The translations under genes were made by a program, and so were the position numbers. From the NCBI GenBank assembly GCA_035384605.1, contig DAOOIV010000014.1, positions 14,541 to 74,889 of the forward strand: a stretch of DNA of 60,349 bases, read 5' to 3'. The DNA comes from Phycisphaerae bacterium. Its GTDB lineage: Bacteria; Planctomycetota; Phycisphaerae; UBA1845; PWPN01. Position 1 is the stretch's first letter. The number at the start of each line of letters is the position of its first letter. Below the pieces are notes generated by a model that was not told the DNA's origin, did no database searches, and was given only the letters and a program-made list of their open reading frames with translations. Shown here piece after piece: positions 51,244-58,850 of the stretch.

Positions 51244-51786
51244 TCAGTGAGATAGAAGCTGGTCGTTGTTGCTTGGTGGCACACGAGCCGGCTGCCGTAT
51301 CACGCACGCGGCACACAGGGCGATCGCCAAGGCGTCGGCGACGTCGGGCGGCTCAGGTATCCGGTGGAGTTTGAGCAGATCAGTAACCGCTCGTTGCATC
51401 TGGTCCTTAGTGGCCCGACCGTTGCCCGTGACGTGGCGCTTCACGCTCGTGGCCGGCAGATGGATGACGCGGATATCGCGCTGGGCCGCCTCCAGCAGGA
51501 TGACGCCCCGCGCATGCGCCATCAGAATGGCCGTTCGCGGCCGGCTGTAGTGTGAGTAGATCTCCTCCACGGCCACCAGCTCCACCCGATGGTCATCCAG
51601 CACCTCGGCAAAGCCGGTTGCCAGCTCGGCCAGCCTCAGGGATAGGGCTTCGCTCCGGCTGCAGCGGACCACGCCTGCATCAAGAACGCGTACCGTGTCT
51701 TCCTCGTCATCAACCAGGATGACGCCGTATCCGGTCTGCCGCAGACCCGGGTCGACTCCGCAGATGATCTGTGTGGTCGCAGACAA
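51244..51786 (-). CDS. ruvC: Holliday junction resolvase RuvC
   Basis: This 180-residue nuclease cuts four-way junctions by two symmetric nicks. Acidic residues of the RNase H-like active site are visible: D12 in GVDPGLRQTGYG, Glu in VAVEEIYSHYS, and Asp in PDVADALAIALC. The substrate loop TSVKRHVTGNGRATKDQM is also conserved. The start is TTG 51786, with AAGGG upstream and the family N terminus right after it. Length is near the usual 165-180. First gene of ruvCAB. Confidence 0.96.
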   Translation of the reverse strand: MSATTQIICGVDPGLRQTGYGVILVDDEEDTVRVLDAGVVRCSRSEALSLRLAELATGFAEVLDDHRVELVAVEEIYSHYSRPRTAILMAHARGVILLEAAQRDIRVIHLPATSVKRHVTGNGRATKDQMQRAVTDLLKLHRIPEPPDVADALAIALCAACVIRQPARVPPSNNDQLLSH

Positions 51787-52008
51787 CGTATGCCCTTTCG
51801 GTAGGCCGCCAGTCCCCCAGGCCCCTGGACTTCTAGACTCTCGGACGCTTGGGTTGTCACGCCCTCAGCGGATGCCCCGCGGCTTGAGCCGTCGAGAGCG
51901 CCGCTTTTGTCAGCCGGTTTGCCTCCCCGCCGCTGGCGCGCGAGAATATCCGCCGCTAGGCAAACCCGCCAACAGACTGACAGTCTAAAGGCCCAAGGGC
52001 CTAAATGT

Positions 52009-53520
52009 CTAAGCGCCCTTTCGCCACGTCGTTCCGTCCGGACGATCCTCGAGCTTGATGCTCAACGCCGCCAACCGGTCGCGGATGATGTCGGCCAAGG
52101 CAAACTGCTTGGCCTTGCGGGCCTCAGCGCGGACGGTAATCAGTATCTGCATCAATTCATCGACCATCGTGTCGCCGGCTGATACGGGCACGGCCGGGCG
52201 CTTCTCGAACAACCCCAGGATTTTGCCGAGGGCTCGGAGCGTTTGCACGGCCTGCATGGCCATCTGCTTGGTTTCAGGGTCGCCGCCCGAATCGAGTTTC
52301 TCCGTGTCGATGAATCGGTTGACGGCCGTCGCCAGGTCAAACATGACACCCGTCGCCGCACCAGTGTTGAAGTCGTCGTCCATCGCCTCGATGAAGCGGT
52401 CGCGATGTTCCTGGCACTGCTTCACGAAGGCCCGGGCCGACGCGCTCTTCGTCTCCGGAGAAGTAGCCTCGAGGCCTGGTCCCCCGGCGTAAGGATCGCT
52501 CCCCGTGATCCGCTGGATGCGATCGAAGAGCCGATAGAACGTGTCGAGCCCCTTCTTCTTGGCGGCCAGCTCCTCATCCGAAAACTCGATCGGGCGCCGG
52601 TAATGGGTGCTGAGTACGAAGAACCGGAGCATCTCTCCCGAGTGCTTCGAGAGGAGATTGGTCAGGGTCAACTGATCCATCAGCCGGCGCATCTCCGGAT
52701 CCGACTTGCTGATCTTCTTGGTGTTGAACCGCGTCAGGCCGTTGTGCATCCAGTAACGGACGAACGGCTTGTCGAAGCAGGTCTCCGACTGGGCGATCTC
52801 GTTTTCATGATGGGGGAACATCAAGTCCATGCCACCACCATGGATGTCGAACGATTCGCCCAGAATCTTGGCGCTCATCGCCGAGCACTCGATGTGCCAG
52901 CCGGGCCGGCCCTTGCCCCACGGCGAGTCGAACTGCACCTCCGGCGGTTCGCCCGGTTTGGTGGCTTTCCACAACGCAAAGTCGCCCGGATTACGCTTCT
53001 CGCCGCTCGCCAGTTCGCGTCCGCCTGCCTGTTGGTCTTCCGGACGCCGCCGCGTCAGCTTGCCGTAGTCCGCGTCCTTGGAAACGTCGAAATACACGTC
53101 ACCGCCCGACACATAGGCTGCCCCTTTATCGATCAGCCGCCGGCACATGGCAATGATGTCAGCGATAGTCTCGCTGGCCTTGGGCATGTGGTCGATGCCG
53201 GTGACGTTAAGTTGCCGCAGGGCGTCAAGATAGCTGGCGGTGACGCGTTCGGCGAGCTCCATCACTCCGCACCCCTGGGCTTTGGCTTCGTCGATGAGCT
53301 TGTCATCGACGTCCGTGATGTTCACAACCCACGTGACCTCGTAGCCCTTGAATTGAAGGTACCGCTTGACCGTATCGAAGATGATCGGTCCGACCGCGTG
53401 TCCGATGTGACTCGGCTTGTAGACCGTCGGTCCGCAGACGTACATCCCAACCTTGCCGGGCTGAACCGGTTCAAACGGCTCCTTACTCTGCGTCAGCGTG
53501 TTGAAGACTCTCAATGGCAT
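52009..53520 (-). CDS. cysS: Cysteine-tRNA ligase
   Basis: This 503-residue class I synthetase charges tRNA-Cys. It has the HIGH motif (H38-I-G-H41 in KPSHIGHA), Cys29 and later Cys/His for zinc (GRPGWHIECSAMS, HHENEIAQSE), and the KMSKS-type loop KKISKSDPEMR. The C-terminal anticodon-binding half ends with LAALSIKLEDRPDGTTWR. ATG 53520 matches the family start MPLRVFNTLTQ, although the ribosome site is weak. Two palindromic repeats lie in the gap upstream. Confidence 0.96.
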   Translation of the reverse strand: MPLRVFNTLTQSKEPFEPVQPGKVGMYVCGPTVYKPSHIGHAVGPIIFDTVKRYLQFKGYEVTWVVNITDVDDKLIDEAKAQGCGVMELAERVTASYLDALRQLNVTGIDHMPKASETIADIIAMCRRLIDKGAAYVSGGDVYFDVSKDADYGKLTRRRPEDQQAGGRELASGEKRNPGDFALWKATKPGEPPEVQFDSPWGKGRPGWHIECSAMSAKILGESFDIHGGGMDLMFPHHENEIAQSETCFDKPFVRYWMHNGLTRFNTKKISKSDPEMRRLMDQLTLTNLLSKHSGEMLRFFVLSTHYRRPIEFSDEELAAKKKGLDTFYRLFDRIQRITGSDPYAGGPGLEATSPETKSASARAFVKQCQEHRDRFIEAMDDDFNTGAATGVMFDLATAVNRFIDTEKLDSGGDPETKQMAMQAVQTLRALGKILGLFEKRPAVPVSAGDTMVDELMQILITVRAEARKAKQFALADIIRDRLAALSIKLEDRPDGTTWRKGA

Positions 53521-53577
53521 AGCAGGTGTGCTCTCGAATACCGATCGTTCGTTACCGCGGCGGCTCGCCCCTCGCTT

Positions 53578-53654
53578 GAGCCGGCGGGTTCATCCCGCCG
53601 GTTTTTCCGCGTTCCTTAACGACCGAGGGGATCAACCCCTCGGCTCGTCAAGAT
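53578..53654. repeat. REP-like palindromic repeat, copy 1 (77 bases)
   Basis: Two hairpins sit in each unit. The first is CCGGCGGG-TTCAT-CCCGCCGG (53581-53601) followed by TTTTT. The second is CCGAGGGG-ATCAA-CCCCTCGG (53623-53643). The whole unit is flanked by GAGCC and GGCTC ends. It differs from copy 2 at one base (C at 53620). It lies in the gap between ispF and cysS. Confidence 0.9.
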
Positions 53655-53663
53655 TGTCCTGAC

Positions 53664-53740
53664 GAGCCGGCGGGTTCATCCCGCCGGTTTTTCCGCGTTC
53701 CTTAAAGACCGAGGGGATCAACCCCTCGGCTCGTCAAGAT
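53664..53740. repeat. REP-like palindromic repeat, copy 2 (77 bases)
   Basis: Same direction as copy 1, 86 bases further on, with A at 53706 as the only difference. Its ends GACGAGCC (53661-53668) and GGCTCGTC (53728-53735) form an 8-base outer stem. The junction between copies is itself an inverted repeat (CGGCTCGTC, 11 bases, GACGAGCCG). T-runs are on the plus strand, so this is not a normal terminator for the minus-strand ispF. Confidence 0.9.
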
Positions 53741-53758
53741 CGCGGTCAGAGACCGCTT

Positions 53759-54259
53759 CTACGTTCTCCTCAGCCCAACAACAACAGTGCAGGCAATGGC
53801 CTCCCCCCGGCCGACAGCATCGACGCCTTCGTTGGTCTTGGCCTTGATGCTCACCGCCTCTGGCACCAGGCCCAGCAGCCGGGCGACCTCTTCCCGGATT
53901 GCTTTCTTGTGAGGCCCCAATTTGGGCCGTTCGGCGTGAATGATCGCATCCACGTTCACGGGCACGAAACCGCGATCGGCCACCAAGGCTAAGGCTCGCT
54001 CCAGGAGTCGGGCGCTGTCAATTCCTCTGTAGGCCGCATCCGTGTCCGGGAACAGTTCGCCGATGTCCGGCAGGCCTGCCGCCCCAAGCAGGGCGTCGAT
54101 AACGGCGTGGAGCAGGACATCGCCGTCGCTGTGCCCGACCGGTCCTTGGTCAAACTCGATGGGCACATGGCCGAGAACCAGCCGACGGCCGGCCTTCAGC
54201 CGGTGAAGGTCCGTTCCAATCCCCACGCGGTCAATCCCGGTCGCTGCCTGATCGTTCAA
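53759..54259 (-). CDS. ispF: 2-C-methyl-D-erythritol 2,4-cyclodiphosphate synthase
   Basis: This 166-residue enzyme of the MEP isoprenoid pathway makes the cyclic diphosphate. Metal ligands are visible in GTDLHRL (D17, H19) and VGHSDGDVLLHAVIDALLGA (H51), followed by LPDIGELFPD. The substrate motif KTNEG is near residue 140. Length matches the family. The start is TTG 54259; no ATG or GTG is available before the first metal ligand, and the ribosome site is weak. A separate ispD is not in the window. Confidence 0.95.
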   Translation of the reverse strand: MNDQAATGIDRVGIGTDLHRLKAGRRLVLGHVPIEFDQGPVGHSDGDVLLHAVIDALLGAAGLPDIGELFPDTDAAYRGIDSARLLERALALVADRGFVPVNVDAIIHAERPKLGPHKKAIREEVARLLGLVPEAVSIKAKTNEGVDAVGRGEAIACTVVVGLRRT

Positions 54260-54522
54260 ATGGCCATAACCTACGGTCAGTTCAGGCCGGAATCAAGCTG
54301 CAAGCCCCCTTGTTGGCAGAATGTTCGGTCGTCTCTCCAGCCCGGGTTGGCACGGCCAGGGGTGCTGCGATGCCGATGGAAGGCCTGCCACTCTGATCCT
54401 GCGCGGCTATCCTGGCAGCCGGCCGGTGACCCGACGCTGAGACGCTATCCGCCCGCTCGGGTGGTTGGCCCGGCCATCAGCGAAACTCGAATACCGTCGA
54501 TTCTATCGGGGCGGGATCGGCT

Positions 54523-55908
54523 TCAGGCCTTCAGCCACGAGTCGATGTTCGCCAGGGTCCAGGGCTCGCGCTGCTTGCGGCTGAGCATGGCATTGGCCTC
54601 GGCGTCGCCGATGAACTCTTCGGCCTGCGGGTCCCACTTGAGCTTGCGACCGAGCAGCATGGCGATGTTGCCGATGTGAGCGATGCTGATCGTCCGGTGG
54701 CCTGTCTCGGCGGGGGCGTAGCACGGCTTGCGAGACTTGACGCAGTCGATGAAGTTGCGGTGCTCGCCGCCTTTCATTCCTTCCGTCCGGGGTACCACCT
54801 CGCTCGGGCGGTACAAGCGGATCTCGTTCGGGCCAATCTTCGATGCCAGGATCTTCGGGTCGCCGGCCTGCAACGGGGCGCGCCAGCCCTCAAAGCCGAT
54901 CCAACCGTCGGTGCCTTCAAACCGGATACCCGGTCCCTTGCTGACCACGTTTAAGGTCACGCCGTTGGCGTATCGGTAGCGGAGGTCGAATTCCTCGGCC
55001 GTGTTGAACAGGGCGTCGCGAGGCGGAAACTTCCCGGTGCCTTCGACCTCGATCGGGCCGGTATTCTCGGTGCCGTTGCCCCACTGGGCCAGGTCGATCA
55101 TGTGGGCGCCCCAGTCGGTCAGACGGCCGCCGGAATAAGCCAGGTTCCACCGGAAGCTGCCGTGGCAACGGGCCGGGCAGTAAGGTGCTTCCGGCGCCTG
55201 TCCCTGCCACATTTCGTAGTTGAAGCCCTTGGGCGGCGGCTGCACCTGGCGGTCGTTGAAGTTCTCGCCGCGGGTCTCGTTGCCTGCAGGCAGGGAAACG
55301 CGAATGTGTCGTAGCTTCCCGATCCGGCCGTTGCGGACCAGCTCGCACATGTGAATGTAGCTGTCGATCGAGCGGTTCTCCGAGGCGGTCTGGAAGATAC
55401 GGCCGGTCTGCTTGATGACCTCGCACAGCGCCTTGCCCTCGGCCACGGTCAACGTCAGTGGTTTCTCACAGATGACGTCTTTACCGGCCTTGGCAGCCAT
55501 GATAGCCGGGATCACATGCCAGTGGTCGGGCGTACAATTGGCGATCACGTCAATGTCTTTACGGTTGATCAGCTCGCGGAAATCGCCGTAGGTCGCACAA
55601 GCTTTGTAGTTGTCGCGGCCCAGCGACTCAGCGTAGTGCTCATCGACGCGGGCCTTGCCTGTCAGGCAGCGCGCCTCGTCAACGTCGCAGACGGCAATAA
55701 CCTGCGCATCGCTGTAGCGGAAGATCTGCACCAGGTTCCAGTCGACGCCGTGCGGCCCGCAGCCGATCAGTCCGTAGATGATCCGGTTGCTCGGAGCCGT
55801 CGTCCCATCCTTGCCGAGGGCCGAAGCACGCACGAAGTAAGGCGCGGCCAGACCCGCCGCCGCCCGCCTGATCAAACCTCGACGACTGATCGCTCGATCT
55901 GATGACAT
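54523..55908 (-). CDS. Tat-exported Gfo/Idh/MocA family oxidoreductase
   Basis: This 461-residue NAD(P)-dependent oxidoreductase belongs to the glucose-fructose oxidoreductase/inositol dehydrogenase type, common in planctomycetes. ATG 55908 has AGGAG with good spacing. The N terminus holds a twin-arginine signal (ISRRGLIRRAAAGLAAP). The Rossmann motif is YGLIGCGPHG (about 45-54), followed by AVCDVDEA. CEKPLTLT (about 145) carries the family EKP Lys. GRLTDWGAHMIDLAQWG is the typical active-site segment with Asp and His. The substrate is likely a sugar or cyclitol. Neighbours give no pathway hint. Confidence 0.92.
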   Translation of the reverse strand: MSSDRAISRRGLIRRAAAGLAAPYFVRASALGKDGTTAPSNRIIYGLIGCGPHGVDWNLVQIFRYSDAQVIAVCDVDEARCLTGKARVDEHYAESLGRDNYKACATYGDFRELINRKDIDVIANCTPDHWHVIPAIMAAKAGKDVICEKPLTLTVAEGKALCEVIKQTGRIFQTASENRSIDSYIHMCELVRNGRIGKLRHIRVSLPAGNETRGENFNDRQVQPPPKGFNYEMWQGQAPEAPYCPARCHGSFRWNLAYSGGRLTDWGAHMIDLAQWGNGTENTGPIEVEGTGKFPPRDALFNTAEEFDLRYRYANGVTLNVVSKGPGIRFEGTDGWIGFEGWRAPLQAGDPKILASKIGPNEIRLYRPSEVVPRTEGMKGGEHRNFIDCVKSRKPCYAPAETGHRTISIAHIGNIAMLLGRKLKWDPQAEEFIGDAEANAMLSRKQREPWTLANIDSWLKA

Positions 55909-56161
55909 CTCCAGACTCCTCACGCGACTGGTAGGGCGGCCCTTCCGCCAATAGAGGCGTATCATACCCAATCTGAGGAGGATGTCGCTCGGCGCGAACC
56001 GGCCCGGATGGCGACCGCAAACCGCCTCGCCTCCTCCGCCGAGAGCCGAGACCTGATCGAAGGATCAGTTGCGTTTCCCGGGAAAACTGAGAGGGCGGCA
56101 TACAGGGCAAGCCCTTCTCCGACGCTTTTAAGATGTCATTTCCGTCCGCACACAAAGCCTT

Positions 56162-56185
56162 GGTTTTGCAGCGGCCTGCAAAACC
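56162..56185. promoter_or_regulatory. Perfect 10-base inverted repeat, possible operator
   Basis: GGTTTTGCAG and CTGCAAAACC are separated by CGGC. The stem is AT-rich for this genome. Antitoxins of the AbiEi type bind inverted repeats in their own promoter, so this is a candidate site, although it lies about 270 bases before the start. It could also be a bidirectional hairpin. Confidence 0.4.
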
Positions 56186-56207
56186 CAATTGATTCTATCG
56201 TAACCGA

Positions 56208-56217
56208 TTGTGCACAA
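56208..56217. promoter_or_regulatory. Palindrome TTGTGCACAA
   Basis: This is a 10-base perfect palindrome 22 bases after the hairpin at 56162-56185, in the same divergent region. It may be part of the same regulatory zone. Short palindromes arise by chance, so confidence is low. Confidence 0.25.
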
Positions 56218-56456
56218 AAGATTTGCGACGATCTCAAAGAGTGGCTCGAGGTTGCATTTGTGCGGCTCCACGAGTCGGGCGCTGCCTTGGCCGACGGGCT
56301 GAAACGTCGGAGCAGATGCCCTCACGAACACGGGTTGCGATCGGGGGCGTCGCCCCGCTCAGCCGCCGGGGATGAGCAGGAGAACGGCACATTGGATATC
56401 AGGGCTTGGTTTACTCAAATACGTGTGTTGAATGCGCCGTCAACCGGTTGATTTTA

Positions 56457-58319
56457 ATGATGATGGTCACCGAGAACGACATCCTGGAACGGCTTGGCGA
56501 TCTCTTGGCTGAACTGGCCGGCCTGCCGGTGAAGCCTGTCCGGCAGGGGGAGAAAGCCGATCTTCGGCTGCGCCTCGGGTCGCACCTGCTGGCCGTGGAG
56601 GTCAAGACCAATTCCCGAGCGGGCGTGGTTGCACAGGCGGCCGAGAACGCTCGCCAAGCCGCCGACAGCGGGAAGCCGACGGCGATTCCGTTGGTGGCGG
56701 TCCCGTTCATGGGCGAGGTTGGCCGCGAGATATGCCGGGAATGTGGTGTGAGTTACGTGGACATGTCCGGGAACGGGGATATCAACGCACCCGGTCTACG
56801 CATTCATGTCGCCGGTAAGCCTAACCTGTTCGTGCAGCAGGGTCGACCGTCTTCCGTGTTCGCACCCAAGAGTTCGCGGCTGGCCCGCATTTTGCTTGCC
56901 GAGCCGAAGCGATGGTGGCGTCAGGCAGAACTTGCCAGCGCGGGACAACTCGGGGCCGGTTATGTGAGCCGAATCTGCCGCCGCCTGGAAGAAGACCACC
57001 TGATCGAACGCGACTCTGAGGGCAGCGTACGGCCGCGCGATCCGAACCTGCTGCTGGAAGCATGGCAGGCTCAGTATGACCTGCGTCGCCACGACATCCG
57101 CCAAGGCCATGTCGCGGCCCGATCAGGAGAAGAACTCGCACGGCAGGTTGCCGAGGCGTGCCGGGGACTCGGCTTCGATTACGCGCTGACTGGCCTGGCC
57201 GCGGCTTGGTTGCTGGCTCCGTTCGCAGGATTCCGATTGGTCACGGTCTACCTTCGCAAGTCACCGAACGACAAGCTTCTCCAGCGGCTCAAGTGGCACG
57301 AGGAAAAGCAGGGGGCGAACCTCTGGCTGATCCGGCCCAATGACGAGGGTGTGTTCCACGGCGCCCAGAACGTCAAGAGCACGGTGTGTGTGAGCCCCGT
57401 CCAGGCCCTATCTGGATCTGCGCAACCTGCCGGAACGGGCCGAGGAAGCGGCAGAGCATCTTCGGAAGGAGCGGCTGAACTGGTAGTGAGCAAAGAACGA
57501 CGCGTGGCCGCCGATTGTGCGCCCGGCTGCAGCGAGCTTGCCCGCCGCACTTGCCTCGAAGTGGCAACCCTGCTTGGCGACTTTTGCGAACAGATGTGTG
57601 TCGTCGGCGGCTTGGCGCCGTCCTTGATCATCGATCAGGCCCACCGGGGGGCGGGCGTCGAAGAACACATCGGGACAATCGAGCTGGACCTGGACCTGTC
57701 CATCGCGGTGTTGGACGACCAGTTGTACAAAGAGATTGCCGGACGGCTGCGGGACGCGGACTTCAGCCCGGATAAGAACCCGGCCGGCAAGCCGACCACC
57801 CAACGCTGGGTATCCAGGCAAGGCGTCACCGTCGATTTCCTGATTCCGCCATCGTCCAGTGCAGACCGCGGAGGACGCCTGCGCAACCTGGAGGAAGGCT
57901 TCGCCGCAATCATCACCCCCGCATTGGACCTGGCCTTTCAAGATGTGCCGATGGTCGAGCTTGCCGGCACGTTGCCGAGCGGGGGCGCGGCGGTGCGAAC
58001 GATTCAAGTTTGCGGACCGGGCGCGTTCATCGTGCTGAAGGCCCTGGCGTTCGACAAGCGCGGCAAACCCAAAGATGCCTACGACCTTTACTACGTACCG
58101 CGCAATCACCCGGACAGTGTCGAACGTATCGGTCAACGGATTCGCGGCTTCGCAGATCGATCCGAGGTCCGCGACGCGGCGTCGGTGCTCCGGTGGGACT
58201 TTGCACGTGTTGATGCCGTGGGACCCACTCGCGTAGCAGAGTCTCTGGGCGGTCCGGATGATACCCTGCAAGCCGATGTCGCGGGCTTCATCCGCAGCCT
58301 GCTCGAAAGCTTGACTTGA
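56457..58319 (+). CDS. AbiEi antitoxin-like and AbiEii toxin-like proteins, read here as one fused frame
   Basis: As read, this is one 620-residue frame (starts ATG 56457, 56460 or 56463; the frame is also open from 56406). The first about 318 residues match the AbiEi-type antitoxin family: a restriction-endonuclease-like part (D35-x12-E48-V-K50, then GVSYVDMSGNGDI) and a winged helix (FAPKSSRLARILL, WWRQAELASAGQLGAGYVS). The last about 277 residues match AbiEii-type nucleotidyltransferase toxins: VVGGLAPSLI, the metal pair in IELDLDLSI, VTVDFLIPPSS and a PKDAYDLYY motif. Between them lies an implausible stretch. Removing one C at 57406-57408 ends the first protein in RKERLNW at TAG 57486, and the second then starts at GTG 57486. 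I therefore think these are two genes, one disrupted or misread. Confidence 0.8.
   Translation: MMMVTENDILERLGDLLAELAGLPVKPVRQGEKADLRLRLGSHLLAVEVKTNSRAGVVAQAAENARQAADSGKPTAIPLVAVPFMGEVGREICRECGVSYVDMSGNGDINAPGLRIHVAGKPNLFVQQGRPSSVFAPKSSRLARILLAEPKRWWRQAELASAGQLGAGYVSRICRRLEEDHLIERDSEGSVRPRDPNLLLEAWQAQYDLRRHDIRQGHVAARSGEELARQVAEACRGLGFDYALTGLAAAWLLAPFAGFRLVTVYLRKSPNDKLLQRLKWHEEKQGANLWLIRPNDEGVFHGAQNVKSTVCVSPVQALSGSAQPAGTGRGSGRASSEGAAELVVSKERRVAADCAPGCSELARRTCLEVATLLGDFCEQMCVVGGLAPSLIIDQAHRGAGVEEHIGTIELDLDLSIAVLDDQLYKEIAGRLRDADFSPDKNPAGKPTTQRWVSRQGVTVDFLIPPSSSADRGGRLRNLEEGFAAIITPALDLAFQDVPMVELAGTLPSGGAAVRTIQVCGPGAFIVLKALAFDKRGKPKDAYDLYYVPRNHPDSVERIGQRIRGFADRSEVRDAASVLRWDFARVDAVGPTRVAESLGGPDDTLQADVAGFIRSLLESLT
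57405..57488 (+). other. Apparent +1 frameshift site and hidden gene boundary
   Basis: The codons GTC CAG GCC run into a C-run (57406-57408) and then low-quality protein (ALSGSAQPAG). In the shifted frame the DNA reads AYLDLRNLPERAEEAAEHLR, then KERLNW and TAG (57484-57486). This is a natural helical antitoxin end. GTG 57486 overlaps that stop by one base and opens the toxin frame. Confidence 0.75.
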
Positions 58320-58850
58320 GGGCTGGCAAGTGCCCGGTCCGCCGGCAACGAAAGGCGAAGTCATTGCACTTCCTTGCATTGGCCCGCGAATGCAAACCGA
58401 GCCATGAAACAGAGAGCAAATGGAGACAGAATGCGCTTTCGGGACCCGCGTTTTCCCGTGCGTGAAGGCCGGCGTTATGCCGGATGACTGCCGGTGGCAG
58501 GGTGCAACGCGCACCGCGTCATGCACTTGGGGGGCTTCGGAGCAGATTGTGCCGGCAGGTTCAAGCCTCCTGGTCTCATCGGAAACCAAGATGGGGCCGT
58601 GTGATGGTTTGGAGGGGTGGCGGTCAGTGCGTACTTGAGTCAGAGGTTGGTACCGGGGCAGGCGAATTCGGCGGCGTCGAGGTGCGCCGGCAAATACTGA
58701 ACGGCCCGGTTTGAGCACGGGTTGGCCGGAGCGCGCAATCGCAGAGGTCAATGGAAACCGTCGATCCCCTCAAGGAGGAATCCGACCAACGGCCGAGATC
58801 AGGGGGCCTGAAGCCGCTTCGGGACGCGGAAGAGCGCCGCGGGTCGGGGC
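58320..58850. other. Intergenic region after the toxin-antitoxin locus
   Basis: These 531 bases hold no gene that I can support. Short frames such as 58420-58638 lack a family pattern or ribosome site. No terminator is evident. Confidence 0.4.

Larger units (their letters stand above)
55909..56456. other. Divergent intergenic region with hairpin and palindrome
   Basis: These 548 bases separate the oxidoreductase and the toxin-antitoxin locus, which run apart. They hold a strong 10-base hairpin (56162-56185) and a palindrome (56208-56217). I see no gene. Confidence 0.5.

Noticed and set aside
53578..53740. Two near-identical 77-base repeats as a CRISPR array
   Set aside because: There are only two copies, the repeats hold two hairpins each, the 9-base gap is far too short to be a spacer, and no cas gene is near.
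56457..58319. A natural antitoxin-toxin fusion protein
   Set aside because: The joining stretch is implausible protein, while removal of one C gives a clean helical end, a stop, and an overlapping GTG start. A true fusion is kept only as a fallback.
58420..58638. A 72-codon plus-strand frame after the toxin gene
   Set aside because: It has no ribosome site, recognisable fold or conservation evidence, and is surrounded by similar random frames.
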